From assembly GCF_016135805.1 (NCBI RefSeq), contig NZ_JADWOX010000001.1:372001-436000 (forward strand): 64,000 nt of DNA, given 5' to 3'. A program made the translations under genes and the position numbers. The notes beneath the pieces were generated by a model. It worked only from the letters and a program-made list of their open reading frames with translations, was not told the origin of the DNA and ran no database searches. Numbering within the stretch: the stretch's first letter is position 1; each line of letters starts with the position of its first letter. Source of the stretch: Caulobacter hibisci (GTDB lineage Bacteria > Pseudomonadota > Alphaproteobacteria > Caulobacterales > Caulobacteraceae). Of this stretch, positions 26,725-38,500 are shown in pieces.

Positions 26725-27948
26725 ATGTCTGCAACCTCAACCTTCGGCAAACGGGCCGTTCCGCCCAAATCCCTGGCGGACGCCTGGGACCTGCCGCCGA
26801 TCCGATCGTCCGCGCCGCAGGCGGCGGCCGCCGAGCCCGAGGCCGTTCCCGACCGTACCCCGTATCTGAGCGTCGCCCTGCTGACGCTGCTGGCGCTGAT
26901 CTTCGTGTTCGAGCCCACGCGCGGCCTGCCGATGGGCCAGGGCATGGAGTTGGCCCTCCATAACCTGATGGCCGTGGGCGGCGTCAGCCGGCGACTGGTC
27001 GTCGAAGGCGGCGAGTGGTGGCGGATCTTCACCGCGCCCCTGCTGCACGCCAACCTGGCCCACATCGTCGGCAACGCGGTGGTCATGGCCTTCGCGGCGA
27101 TCACGCTGGAACGGGTGGCCGGCCGCGCCTGGCTGGCGGCGGCCTTCGTCGTCTCGGCGATCGGGGGCTCCATCGGGTCGCTGCTGCTCAACGATCCGCG
27201 GACGGTCACGGTCGGCGCTTCGGGAGCGATCATGGGCCTGCTGGCGATGATCCTGGCGATCAGCCTGCACCCCAGCATGCACGAGCACGCCAAGCGCCTG
27301 CGCTGGATCACCCTGCGCCTGTTCGTGCCGTCGGTGATCCCGTTCGGGGCGCTGACCGGGTCGAACATCGACTACAACGGCCATCTGGGCGGCGCCGTCG
27401 CCGGCGGCGCCATCGGCTTCCTGCTGCTGGCCACCTGGGACGAGGAGGCCGACCACCCCAGCGCCGGCCGCTGGCTCTGGTTTATCGGCGGCGCGGGCCT
27501 GGCGCTGGCGGTCACGGCCTTCGCCCTCGTGGCCACCCGCCATGATCGCTACATCGAGCGCGGCCGCCTGCTGGCGCCCGGCGACCTGTTCACGGAAAAG
27601 GTCGAGTCCGACCCGCGCGAGATCGCCGCCCTGGTCGCGGCCTATCCGCGGGATCCGCGGACGCGCCTGCTGCTCGCCCGCGCCCACCTGCAGGCTCACC
27701 GTCTGGCCGAGGGCGAACGGGAAGTCCGCCTGGCCCTGGCCGAGCGCGAGATTCTGACCGAGGATCTGCCGACGAAGTTCGAACTGCTGCTGCGCTACCA
27801 CCTCGTCGCCCTGGTCGCCGCCCAGGGGCGTCGCCAGGAGGCCACGGAAGAAGCCCGCCCGCTCTGCGCCCTGAAGGACGTCGATCCCGCCTTGAAGCCG
27901 CTGGACAAGCTGGTCCGCAGCGACGGGCTTTGTCCCGCGCTCCCTTGA
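26725..27948 (+). CDS. Rhomboid-family intramembrane serine protease with C-terminal helical domain
   Basis: 407 residues. The rhomboid core of six spans (about 48-265) has the nucleophile Ser166 in GASGAIMG and the catalytic His220 in NGHLGGAVAGG, plus the HANLAHIVGN motif in the second span. A soluble TPR-like C-terminal region (about 290-400) is extra to the minimal fold. It would cut transmembrane substrates in the inner membrane. Substrates unknown. Confidence 0.92.
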   Translation: MSATSTFGKRAVPPKSLADAWDLPPIRSSAPQAAAAEPEAVPDRTPYLSVALLTLLALIFVFEPTRGLPMGQGMELALHNLMAVGGVSRRLVVEGGEWWRIFTAPLLHANLAHIVGNAVVMAFAAITLERVAGRAWLAAAFVVSAIGGSIGSLLLNDPRTVTVGASGAIMGLLAMILAISLHPSMHEHAKRLRWITLRLFVPSVIPFGALTGSNIDYNGHLGGAVAGGAIGFLLLATWDEEADHPSAGRWLWFIGGAGLALAVTAFALVATRHDRYIERGRLLAPGDLFTEKVESDPREIAALVAAYPRDPRTRLLLARAHLQAHRLAEGEREVRLALAEREILTEDLPTKFELLLRYHLVALVAAQGRRQEATEEARPLCALKDVDPALKPLDKLVRSDGLCPALP

Positions 27949-27981
27949 CCTAGGCGTCAACATCCCTAGTGTCCGCCCTGT

Positions 27982-28076
27982 TCACCGGGGGGTCGCTGTC
28001 GCGGCTGAGATTGGGCTTGAGCCCTGACCCGTCGAACCTGATCCGGGTCATGCCGGCGAAGGGAGGGAACGCGGTC
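27982..28076 (+). promoter_or_regulatory. TPP riboswitch (THI element)
   Basis: Shows the conserved blocks in order: ACCGGGGGGTC, GGCTGAGATTGGGC, GACCC, GAACCTGATCCGGGTCATGCCGGC and GAAGGGAGG. These match the thi-box aptamer that binds thiamine pyrophosphate. It ends about 80 bp before the thiC start and would repress thiC when TPP is plentiful. Confidence 0.95.
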
Positions 28077-28142
28077 TGGAGGCGTCTATTCCAGCCCGTA
28101 AACCGACTTAGCTCGACACGTCCGGGTCTCTTCAATGCTTGA

Positions 28143-29993
<1,851 letters not shown>

Positions 29994-30033
29994 GGCGGCT
30001 TTCCAACCGCTTCTCTTGAGGTGAAGCTGACGG

Positions 30034-30057
30034 GGCCCGGTTCTTTAGAGCCGGGCC
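30034..30057 (+). terminator. Terminator hairpin after thiC
   Basis: GGCCCGG/CCGGGCC stem with a 10-nt loop, followed by TTCGTC; the T-tract is weak. About 40 bp after the thiC stop. Confidence 0.65.
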
Positions 30058-30075
30058 TTCGTCATGCAGGGGGCC

Positions 30076-30447
30076 ATGCCGTCAGTCGTGATCGCGGGCA
30101 GGGAGATGTTGAAACTTCTGGCGGCGCTGACGGAAGAACAACGAGACATAGCGCTCGAGACGACCCTCGCCAGCCTTTCCTACGCTCGCCGCATCGATCA
30201 CTGGAGAGCCGTCGGCTACCGAGTGGAGCTCGTCTATCTGCGCCTGGCAAACGTCGAGGAGTTGCTAGCCCGCGTCCGTCGTCGGGTGGCGATGGGAGGG
30301 CATGATATTCCCGAGCGGGATATTCGGCGTCGTTTTCCAAAGAGCCTCCAATATCTCGACAAAATCTACAAACCGCTCGTCGACAGTTGGCAGGTCTGGC
30401 GGAGTGGCGAGGAAGGTTTGGAACTGCTAGATTCAAGCCTGTCATGA
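30076..30447 (+). pseudogene. Remnant of a zeta-toxin-type kinase lacking the P-loop
   Basis: 123 codons. The text matches the C-terminal two-thirds of zeta/COG4185-type kinases: IALETTLASLSYARRI, VELVYLRLANVEELLARVRRRVAMGGHDIPE and IRRRFPKSL. The N-terminal Walker A (GxNGxGKT-type) segment of about 45 residues is absent and not found in other frames upstream, where the thiC terminator lies. It can therefore hardly phosphorylate anything. Either a decayed toxin or a repurposed binding protein. It overlaps the next small gene by ATGA, so the original operon end is kept. Confidence 0.6.
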
Positions 30448-30602
30448 GCCAGAGAACCGACATCAAGCTCGTCGAGGAAGCCTTGAAGGAGGCCGCCTGG
30501 AAGGCGCGTCACGGTACGCGTGAGGAGCGGGCGGGCAAGTTTTTGGGGCGTCAGGTCGCGGTGGAGAAGGCAGTCGCCGCTCTTCAAAAGAAGGTCGGTT
30601 GA
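30444..30602 (+). CDS. Small protein paired with the zeta-kinase remnant
   Basis: 52 residues, MSQRTDIKLVEEALKEAAWK at the start, one long amphipathic helix rich in Lys and Glu. The ATG overlaps the stop of the kinase remnant (ATGA), showing translational coupling. By position it may be the toxin's partner, though zeta antitoxins usually lie upstream. No family known to me. Confidence 0.6.
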   Translation: MSQRTDIKLVEEALKEAAWKARHGTREERAGKFLGRQVAVEKAVAALQKKVG

Positions 30603-30621
30603 GACTGATCGCTGCGACCTC

Positions 30622-31974
30622 ATGAAAGCACTTACCAGCATTGCCTTTCTTACGGGGCTGGCTGTCGGCGCACCGTCCTTGGCTGCAGTGTCTTTCAATC
30701 CTGTTTTCGAGAACGCCGTCGTCGCCAAGCCGCTGCAAGGCGTCTGGCGCTCGCGTGGCTATGGCTGGATCGTAAGGTTCGAGGCGGCGGGGCCGGTTCT
30801 CTACCATGTCGCTGGCGAGGACTGCTGGCGTGATCCGCGATCGGAGGCCGATCCGGACGGCGTGTTCAAGCTGTGGCGGCAGGCCGGAGGCGGCGTCGTC
30901 GAGACCGCCGGCGATCCAGACGGGACGCTCTATCGCTTCGATCGATTGAAGGCCCTGCCGGCCGCCTGCTTGGCCAACGCGCCGTGGACGCCGCAGCGGA
31001 CCTTGTCCGCGGTCGCCGACACCTTCGCCGCCTACTATCCGCTGTCGGCCGAGCGCGGCCTGGACTGGTCGGTGCGGCGGCGAGAGGCGATCGCCGCGCT
31101 GGGCGGCTCGCCGACGGACGCCGATCTGTGGAAGGCGCTGGGCGTCCTGCTGCGCGGGATCGACGACGCCCATGTGGAGCTGGATGGCGTGGTCGACGGA
31201 CAGCCGCGCAGCCGCCGCTTCGGCGAGGCCAAGGTGCTGCTCCAGGCCCAGGGACGACCCGGCGGCGAGGCCGCCTGGGGGCGGGTCTGGCGGGACGATG
31301 TGCTGGCCGCGCCGTTCAAGGCGCGCCGCGTCGCCAATGGCAGGATCTTCTGGGGGCGCGAGGGCGAGGTCGGATACCTTGCCGTCGTCACCATGGGCGG
31401 CTTCGATGCCGAGGCGGGCGACGACGACATGGTCGCGCTGGATGCGACGCTCGACGAGGCGATGGCAGCCTTCGCCGACGCCAAGGCGGTGATCGTCGAC
31501 GTCAGCAACAATCGCGGCGGCTACGACCTAGTCAGCCGCCGGATCGCGGGGCGGTTCGCGGACGCGCGGCATGTCGTCGGGTCCAAGCGGCCGGCCGGCG
31601 TCATGGCGGTTCCCCAGCCCCTGACGATCGAGCCCGCGCCAGGGCCGCGCTATCTCGGACCCGTCTGGCTGCTGACCGGCCCGATCACGGTCAGCGCCGG
31701 CGAGACCTTCGTGCTGATGATGCGAAGCCTGCCGAACGTCCGTCAGGTCGGGACGCGTACACGCGGCGCGCTGTCGGATCAGCTTCCCAAGCCGCTGCCG
31801 AACGGCTGGGCCTTCGCCCTGCCGGCGGAACTTTATCGCGACTCGTCGGGGGCCGAACTGGAGGGCCGAGGGCTGACGCCGCAGATGCCGCTGCCGGTCT
31901 CGGCCTCCGATGCGCCCGGCGGTGGGCATGCCGAAACCCTGAACCGCCTGCTGGCGCTGATCCAAGGTCGCTGA
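30622..31974 (+). CDS. Exported S41-family (C-terminal processing) peptidase
   Basis: 450 residues. Signal peptide MKALTSIAFLTGLAVGAPSLAA. The C-terminal S41 fold has VIVDVSNNRGGYD, the nucleophile region ITVSAGETFVLMM (Ser before AGE) and the GTRTRGALSDQLPKPLPNG segment. No PDZ domain is evident, and the N-terminal 150 residues are unassigned. Predicted periplasmic serine protease. ATG chosen for the signal peptide; the longer frame overlaps the previous gene. Confidence 0.85.
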   Translation: MKALTSIAFLTGLAVGAPSLAAVSFNPVFENAVVAKPLQGVWRSRGYGWIVRFEAAGPVLYHVAGEDCWRDPRSEADPDGVFKLWRQAGGGVVETAGDPDGTLYRFDRLKALPAACLANAPWTPQRTLSAVADTFAAYYPLSAERGLDWSVRRREAIAALGGSPTDADLWKALGVLLRGIDDAHVELDGVVDGQPRSRRFGEAKVLLQAQGRPGGEAAWGRVWRDDVLAAPFKARRVANGRIFWGREGEVGYLAVVTMGGFDAEAGDDDMVALDATLDEAMAAFADAKAVIVDVSNNRGGYDLVSRRIAGRFADARHVVGSKRPAGVMAVPQPLTIEPAPGPRYLGPVWLLTGPITVSAGETFVLMMRSLPNVRQVGTRTRGALSDQLPKPLPNGWAFALPAELYRDSSGAELEGRGLTPQMPLPVSASDAPGGGHAETLNRLLALIQGR

Positions 31975-32047
31975 ACTTTTCCTCGCCCATGTCGGCGTCC
32001 CGGACGTTTGATCGTCCTTAGGGAACGACAACACCAGGGAGGATCCC

Positions 32048-32401
32048 ATGACCTATGTCGACGGTTTCGTGCTCGCCGTGCCCAAGGCCAATGTCGAGGC
32101 CTACAAGGAGATGGCCACGCTGGCCGGCTCGATCTGGATGGAGCTCGGCGCGCTGTCCTATGTCGAGGCGATCGCCGAGGACACGCCCTATGGCGAGGTC
32201 ACCTCGTTTCCCCGCGCCGTGCAGCTTAAGGACGACGAGATCACGGTGTTCTCGTGGATCACCTACGACAGCAAGGCCAAGCGCGACGAGGTGATGGCCA
32301 AGGTGATGGAGGACGAGCGCCTCAAGCCGTACATGCAGAACATGCCGTTCGACGGAAAGCGGATGATCTTCGGCGGCTTCGAAAGCATCGTGCAGTACTG
32401 A
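32048..32401 (+). CDS. DUF1428 family protein
   Basis: 117 residues, beginning MTYVDGFVLAVPKANVEAYKE, the characteristic opening of DUF1428, a dimeric ferredoxin-like alpha/beta fold. The C-terminus MPFDGKRMIFGGFESIVQ is also family-typical. Function unknown. GGAGGATCCC precedes the ATG. The next gene follows after 10 bp. Confidence 0.93.
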   Translation: MTYVDGFVLAVPKANVEAYKEMATLAGSIWMELGALSYVEAIAEDTPYGEVTSFPRAVQLKDDEITVFSWITYDSKAKRDEVMAKVMEDERLKPYMQNMPFDGKRMIFGGFESIVQY

Positions 32402-32411
32402 GGTCCCGGCC

Positions 32412-32831
32412 GTGGAACGCCTGCCCGCCGGCCGGCATTCCACGGTCATGCTCGAACTGCTTCTCGACCTTTGCAACATCCTCGGCGGCTTCCTGCTGGC
32501 GATCGGCCTGCTGGCCCTGCTGCCGCGCGCCGGCGACGACCTGGGCCGGTTCGCCGGCCGTCTGGCTCCGTTCGGCTGGATCGTCGGGATCGTGGCCCTC
32601 GTCTGCGGCGGCTATTTCCTGGTCGTGCACCTGATCTCGGGACCGCGCGTCTTCCACTTCGAGATCGTCGGCCTGGCCGTTGGCGTCCTGCTGCTGTGGG
32701 ATCGGTTGCGGGCCGGGGCGGTCGCCCGCCGCCTGGGCACCAGCGGCTCGCAGGGTGCGGGACTGGTCTTGGCGATCTTCGGGATTATCGCCATGATCGT
32801 CGGGTTGCAGGGACTGTTCACGCCCGATTGA
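32412..32831 (+). CDS. Small integral membrane protein
   Basis: 139 residues with about four spans (near 15-37, 52-74, 82-98 and 115-135). A GTG start at 32412 has a TGAGGT ribosome site 7 bp before it; an in-frame ATG at 32448 gives MLELLLDLCNILGG and lacks one. Probably cotranscribed with the DUF1428 gene. No family recognised. Confidence 0.75.
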   Translation: MERLPAGRHSTVMLELLLDLCNILGGFLLAIGLLALLPRAGDDLGRFAGRLAPFGWIVGIVALVCGGYFLVVHLISGPRVFHFEIVGLAVGVLLLWDRLRAGAVARRLGTSGSQGAGLVLAIFGIIAMIVGLQGLFTPD

Positions 32832-32900
32832 CGTGTAAGGACCGCTTAAGGCCTCGGGCGCAGACTCCCTTGCCTATGCGATGCGGTCAGGGAGGCCGTC

Positions 32901-33293
32901 ATGTCGTCCACCGTCACGTCCAGCACCCGGCGTTTCAGCGATCACTTCGAGCCTCAGGACATCGATCCGCAGGAGCAGCGGCGCCTGCGCGGCCATCTCG
33001 AGCAGATCGACTACACCGCCTTCGTCTCCAACCGCGAGATCATGGCCCAGGCCCTGGGGCGGCTCGACGCCGGGCATTTCCAGAAGCTGGCCGTGACCAC
33101 GGCCCAGGCCCGCGCCCGCTGGGCCGCCGCCGCCCTGGCCATCGGCCAGTCGGGCCGTGCGCCCGAGCCTTCGGAAGTCGAGACCCTGGCGAGCCTGCGC
33201 AACGCCTATGATGAACTGTCGACGGCCTATGAGGCCCTGCGCCGGATGGTCGAGCGCGGCTACGTCGCCTACGGCCCATCCACGCAGCCCTGA
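32901..33293 (+). CDS. Small soluble protein of unknown function
   Basis: 130 residues, MSSTVTSSTRRFSDHFEPQD at the start, largely helical, with a C-terminal YVAYGPSTQP tail. AGGGAGGCCGTC precedes the ATG. No motif recognised. A GCGTCGGAAGG/CCTTCCGACGC hairpin at about 33330-33371 follows and may end the transcript. Confidence 0.75.
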   Translation: MSSTVTSSTRRFSDHFEPQDIDPQEQRRLRGHLEQIDYTAFVSNREIMAQALGRLDAGHFQKLAVTTAQARARWAAAALAIGQSGRAPEPSEVETLASLRNAYDELSTAYEALRRMVERGYVAYGPSTQP

Positions 33294-33560
33294 CCCTCAA
33301 GACGCGCCCTGAACCTGAAGAGGGGTTCGCGTCGGAAGGAGGTTGGGGGGAAGGGCCCCCTTCCGACGCGTCCGCCATGGAGCGTCACAACCCTGCCGGA
33401 GGCTGTACGCGGGCGGTTCGGGCAAATCGTCTAGGGGGACGTCGCCCGAGTGAGTCGCCGATCCCTCGGCGTCGAGCTGACCGTGCTCTTTATAGTTGTG
33501 TCGGGCAACCCATTTTTTCCACCGACGGTCGAACTTCCGTTGAGGAAGCTTGAGGCGTCG

Positions 33561-34040
33561 TCAGGGTATCCGATCACCGCGATGCAGCGGGTCGGGCAGG
33601 GGATCGCCGGCCTTCACGAACTGCAGCGACACCGAGTTGATGCAGTAGCGCAGCCGGGTCGGCGCCGGGCCGTCGGGGAAGACGTGGCCCTGGTGGCTGT
33701 CGCAGCGCGCGCAACGGGTTTCGATGCGCACCATGCCGTAGGAGGTGTCGCGCACCGCCTTGACGTGGTCCTCGTCGAACGGCGCGTAGAAGCTGGGCCA
33801 GCCGGTGCCGCTCTCGAACTTGGTCTCGTGCTTGAACAGCGGCAGGCCGCACAGCCGGCAGCCGTAGACGCCCGGGCTCTTCTCGCCCAGCAGGCCGCCG
33901 CAGAACGGCGCTTCGGTGCCGTGATGCAGCAGGACGCGCGCCTCCTCGGCGGTGAGGTCGCCTTCCAGGCGCTCGCGCTCGGGCTCGGTGGGCGGGGTCA
34001 GGTCGAAACCTGTGGAGGAAAGGGTGGCGGCTTGGGTCAT
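33561..34040 (-). CDS. msrB: Peptide-methionine (R)-S-oxide reductase MsrB
   Basis: 159 residues. Reduces Met-R-sulfoxide in proteins. Two CxxC zinc pairs are visible (CRLCG and [12 protein letters not shown]), along with GTGWPSFY and the catalytic cysteine in [12 protein letters not shown] at 34040; a TTG 9 bp upstream is in frame. Single gene, cytoplasmic since no signal peptide. Confidence 0.96.
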   Translation of the reverse strand: MTQAATLSSTGFDLTPPTEPERERLEGDLTAEEARVLLHHGTEAPFCGGLLGEKSPGVYGCRLCGLPLFKHETKFESGTGWPSFYAPFDEDHVKAVRDTSYGMVRIETRCARCDSHQGHVFPDGPAPTRLRYCINSVSLQFVKAGDPLPDPLHRGDRIP

Positions 34041-34109
34041 GGATGCCAATCTAGGGTTTCGAACGGTCCGCCGGTAGGGTGGTCCGCATCAAGGGACGGA
34101 AAGCTGCTC

Positions 34110-34430
34110 ATGATCACCTCGACCACTCCGCACATAGCCGAGCGCGAGACCGTGGCCACCCTGGGCGTCGTTTCGGGCGAGGCGATTATCGGCGCGCACA
34201 TCTTCCGCGACCTGTTCGCCGGCATCACCAACATCATCGGCGGCCGGGCCGGCGGCTACGAGAAGGCCCTGCGCGAGGCGCGCGACATCGCCCTGCAGGA
34301 AATGATCGACGAGGCCCGCCGCCTGGGCGCCGACGCCGTGGTGGGCGTGGATCTCGACTATGAAGCCCTGGGCGCCGACAATGGCATGCTGATGGTCACG
34401 GCGGCCGGCACCGCCGTGAAGCTGCGCTGA
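34110..34430 (+). CDS. UPF0145/YbjQ family protein
   Basis: 106 residues. Shows the family landmarks [32 protein letters not shown] and [18 protein letters not shown]. These proteins form pentameric assemblies of unknown role. Stop and start overlap with the next gene (TGATG), so the pair is coupled. Confidence 0.95.
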   Translation: MITSTTPHIAERETVATLGVVSGEAIIGAHIFRDLFAGITNIIGGRAGGYEKALREARDIALQEMIDEARRLGADAVVGVDLDYEALGADNGMLMVTAAGTAVKLR

Positions 34431-35008
34431 TGACCGTCGCCGTCGCTTTTCTCCAGCCTGGCTGGGCCGACTGGGAAGCCGGTCCCGTGCTGGCCTCGCT
34501 GCGCGAATATTTCAAGGTCCAGATCGAGATCGCCACCCCGACCGGCGATCCGGAGACCTCGATCGGCGGCATCCTGGCCGCCGCCGATTACGGCTTCGAG
34601 GACCCGGTGCTGTCCGACGCTGACGTCTTCCTGCTGATCGGCTCGGACGCCTGGCAGACCTATCAGAGCGAGGCGCTGTTTGGCCTGCTGCGCCAGGCCC
34701 ATGCCGACGGCAAGATCGTCGCCGGTATCTGCGGGGCGACCATCGCCCTGGCCCGGGCCGGACTGCTGGCCGGCAAGGCCCACACCTCGAACGGCAAGGA
34801 TTGGCTGGCCGAGCAGGCGCCGGGTTATGCGGGCGCCGAGCGCTATGTCGAAAGCCCCCGCGCTGTGGTCGGCGGCAAGATCGTCACCGCGCCCGGCTCG
34901 GCCCCGGTCACCTTCGCGGCCGAGGTCACGCGGCTGATCGCGCCGGAGGCCTCCGAGCGGCTGGACGGCTACATCGCCATGTTCGCCAAGGAGTTCGGCG
35001 AGGGCTGA
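34430..35008 (+). CDS. DJ-1/PfpI-family protein
   Basis: 192 residues, class I glutamine-amidotransferase-like fold. The reactive cysteine Cys101 is in the nucleophile elbow AGICGATIALARAGLL. Members act as glyoxalases, chaperones or amidases; which applies is unknown. Translationally coupled to the UPF0145 gene. Confidence 0.92.
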   Translation: MTVAVAFLQPGWADWEAGPVLASLREYFKVQIEIATPTGDPETSIGGILAAADYGFEDPVLSDADVFLLIGSDAWQTYQSEALFGLLRQAHADGKIVAGICGATIALARAGLLAGKAHTSNGKDWLAEQAPGYAGAERYVESPRAVVGGKIVTAPGSAPVTFAAEVTRLIAPEASERLDGYIAMFAKEFGEG

Positions 35009-35016
35009 CCTTTTGT

Positions 35017-35103
35017 GTCACCCTCGTCCTTCGACAGGCTCAGGATGAGGGTGATTTCCGTGGTCGGTTTGAATGCCTCACCCTGAGCCTGTCGAAGGGC
35101 GGG
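35017..35103. repeat. Intergenic repeat, family D (CCTGAGCCTGTCGAAGG type)
   Basis: Inverted pair: CCTTCGACAGGCTCAGG at 35029-35045 and CCTGAGCCTGTCGAAGG at about 35082-35098, separated by about 36 bp. This element is widespread in alphaproteobacteria. It lies between two convergent genes. Confidence 0.9.
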
Positions 35104-35116
35104 GAATTCACGCCGC

Positions 35117-35596
35117 CTATTTCACCGCCGCCGCGCCGGCGCGGGCGATGATCCCGTCCTGCTCTGGCGTGGCGCCCGACACGCCGATCGCCCCGACGAT
35201 CCTGCCGTCGGCGATCAGCAACTCGCCGCCCTCGATGGCCAGGGCGCCGTTGGAGAGGGCGTTGAGGTTGCCGGCCTTGACCGCGTCCTGGAACGCCTTG
35301 GTCGGGCGCTTGAAGCCGGCGGCGGTCTCGGCCTTGCGGCGCGCGACGCCCGGCGCGGCGTAGGAGGCGCCGTCCATCTTCCACGACAGCACGGTCTGGC
35401 CGTTGGGCTCGACCACGGTGATGACGGCGGCCCAGCCGTTCTTCCGCGCCTCGGCCTCGGCGGCGTTCGCTGCCGCCTTGGCCTCGTTCAGCGTGATGTT
35501 GCGCCCGTACTCCAGGGCGTCGGCGGCAAGCGCGGCGGGGGCGGACATCGAGAGCACTCCAAGAACGGCAAGGGCGGCGGCGATGCTGCGGCTCAT
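35117..35596 (-). CDS. Exported GlcG/HbpS-family protein
   Basis: 159 residues. Signal peptide MSRSIAAALAVLGVLSMSAPAALA. The GlcG/HbpS core contains LNEAKAAANAAEAEARKNGW, VVEPNGQTVLSWKMDGA and IVGAIGVSGATPEQDG. Relatives bind haem or corrinoids; the role here is unknown. Its ATG overlaps the stop of the giant LamG gene by 4 bp, so it is translated from the same mRNA, an unusual partner for a polysaccharide protein. Confidence 0.88.
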   Translation of the reverse strand: MSRSIAAALAVLGVLSMSAPAALAADALEYGRNITLNEAKAAANAAEAEARKNGWAAVITVVEPNGQTVLSWKMDGASYAAPGVARRKAETAAGFKRPTKAFQDAVKAGNLNALSNGALAIEGGELLIADGRIVGAIGVSGATPEQDGIIARAGAAAVK

Positions 35597-38500
35597 GGCA
35601 GCTTCACCTCGTCATTGAGGGCGGTGATCTGCGGCTGGGCGCTGACGATGCGCAGGCGCAGTTCGGACGGCTTGGCCCCGGCCGGGATCTTCAGGCGGGC
35701 CGTGGCGGTCTTGGGCAGCAGGTCCTTCGGCGCGGCCAGGGCGGGCACGGCCGCCGAGGCGAGCAACTTGCCAGCGGCGTCGACCAGCTCCAGCCGCGAT
35801 GCCGCCGCGTCCTGGGCGCCCAGGCTGTGGACCTTGGCGGTGATCGCCGAGCCCTTGACCGCCACGTCGCCGCGACCGACGCCGAGGTCGGCGCGCCTGG
35901 CGGGATCGTCGCCGGCCGTCGCCAGCGCCATGTCGATGATCGTCGTCTGGCCGGGCGGCAGGATGATTGTCACGGCCTTGGTGCGCTCGAAAGCCACCTG
36001 GCGGGTCTCGCCGGCGCCGTCGATCGCATCGTCGCCGCTGGTGTCGATCCCTTGCGCCAGGCTCCACTGGCCGGGCGTGACGTTCCAGCCGGTCATGACC
36101 GCCGTCACCGGCTTGTCCGACAGGTTGTAGGCCACGACCTTGAAGCCCTTGGCCGTGCCGTCCTTGACCAGGATCGCCACGTCCTCGCCTTTCGCGCCGC
36201 CTTCGAAGCGCCAGCTGACCAGGTGGCCAGGGTTCATCTGGCCGCGCTTGTTGGCGATGCCGCCCAGGCGCGAGCGTTGCAACACGTCCGATGGGATCTC
36301 CACCCGGTCCGACCACCAGTGGCCGTCGGTGTGCATGTACATGTGCTGGTCGGCCCACTGGATCTCGTCGGCATAGGCCTTTTCGAGCCAGGCCTTGTCG
36401 CCGGTCAGGCTCCAGGCGGCGAAGCGCTCGATGGCCGCGCCCTTGGCGGCCGACTTGACGATGGCGTCCTTGTTGGCCTCGCCCAGGCCCAGCATCGACA
36501 GGGCGTTGTCGTTGAGGTCGTTCAGCGACTTGACGCCGTTCTTGCCCATCCGCCACTGGATCGGCGCCAGGTACTTGGCGTCACCGGTCCAGCGCCAGGC
36601 CTGCCAGAAGATCTGGAACGGGCCGCTCGCGCCGGACCCCTGGAGCACAGTGCCGCCGCGCTCGGCGTCGGTGCGCCAGTTGATCTCATTGGGATAGGAA
36701 CCGTCGGCCTTGGCGTGGGCCAGGTAGCCGTCCGCCAGGCCCAGCACGATGTCGCGCGCCGTGCGGTCGCCGTTGTAGTCGCCGATCAGGATGGCGGGGT
36801 GCACGACGCCGAACGAGTAGGGCTTCTGCCACTCCCACGGGCCTTCGCGGTACGAGATCGCGCCGCTGTACCAGTTGGTGTTGAAGTGGACGTGGCCGGC
36901 GGGGTTCCGGTCGATGATGGTCGGCAGGGCCTTCACCGTCGTGAACAGCCGCTCGACGGCCAGCGGGTCGCCGTAGTCGAGATACATCGCCTCGCTGTTG
37001 GAGTTGATGCCCTCCTCGTAGGCGTGTAGCTCGTCGGTGACGATGGTCGACAGGCCGTTGGTGAACATGCCGTTGCGATAGACCGCGTCGGTCAACCTGT
37101 TCAGCGAGTCGCGCACCTTGTCGGGGTCGACGCCCATCAGGGCCAGACCGGGCCACTGCTGCAGCAGGTCGCTGTCGTCCGACAGCCCGCCGCCGAAGTC
37201 GCCGTAGGGAACCTGGCGCTCGTCGATCCACCAGTTGATGAACTTGGCGACCCGCTTGAGATCCTCGGTCTGGCGGAAGGCCCACAGCGGCACGCCCGCC
37301 GGCGCCTTGGGCTGCTCGAAGGCCGGCCAGCCCTGGCTGCCATAGGTGATGTCGCCCCAGTATTCGCGGCCTTCCTTGTGGTCGGGATCGACGCGCAGCA
37401 GGTCGGAGATGTCGGCGTAGAGGCGGCGATAGAGGCCCTGGCGCTTGGAGGTCGTGTGCTCCTCGACCAGGAAGGCCCAGTTGTCCTTCACCTGGTTGAA
37501 GCGGTCGGCGACGTGCTCGGCCTTGGCGTCCTCGCGGGCCTTCAAGACCAGGCGGATCTTGGCGCCGTCCAGGGCCGTGGGGCCGAACTCGGCGCTGTCG
37601 GCGGCGATCGTAAGGTACAGGCTGTCGGCCGTGAGAATCCGGTCGCGCAGGTCGAGCCACAGCGTGCGCGCCTCGCCGGCCTTCACCGAAACCGAGACGT
37701 CGATCATGTTGCGGCCCGGCCAGATGGGATCCTTGACCTGGATGTTCAGGGGGATCGTCGTTCCCACCGCGCCGGGCAGGGCGGGGATGTCGATAGCGAT
37801 ACCGTCCAGGCCGTCGCGAGCGTTCTCCCAACCATAGGCCCAGTTGCGGGCCAGGGCCTGAGCGGCCGGGGCGTCGCCGAAGCCCGACGGGATCAGCACG
37901 TGGACGATCGGCAGACCTTTTGCGGTGAGGTCGGCGGCCGGACGCTTGCGCTGCGGGGCCGCGTCGGGAATGGCTACGACCGTCGCGCGCTCGCTGGCCG
38001 GGAAGCGCCCGGCGACATAGGCGTTGAGGTCGGCCAGGTTCAGATAGTCCGGCGCGACGTCGGCGCGGACCGTGTAGGCCATCTTGAAGACGCCGTCGGG
38101 CTCCTTGCCGGCGCTGACGTCATAGGTCCAGATCTCCTGGATCGGGGTTTCCTGGTCGGTGTTGGTGAAGGTCAGCACGCCGCCCTTCAGCGGCTGGGCC
38201 AGGGTCGTGACCGAACGGGCCAGGCCCTTGGCGCGGACGCCGACCTTCGTGGCTTTGTCGCCGGCCTTCGCCGCCCAGGTCAGGTCGCCATAGGCCGCGC
38301 CCTGGATTTCCAGCCGACTGATCGGCTCGTCGGGGAGGGCCAGGGTCAGGGCCTTGCCGCCCTCGACATAGGTGTTCCAGTCGGGAAGCTGGAAATAGTC
38401 GTCGCGGCCTTCCAGGCGCGAGCGGTTGTAGACGCCGGGCCAGGTGGTCTCGGGGATGCCGTCGTTGGCCCGCCACATCCATTCCTTGAGGTCCTTGGCG

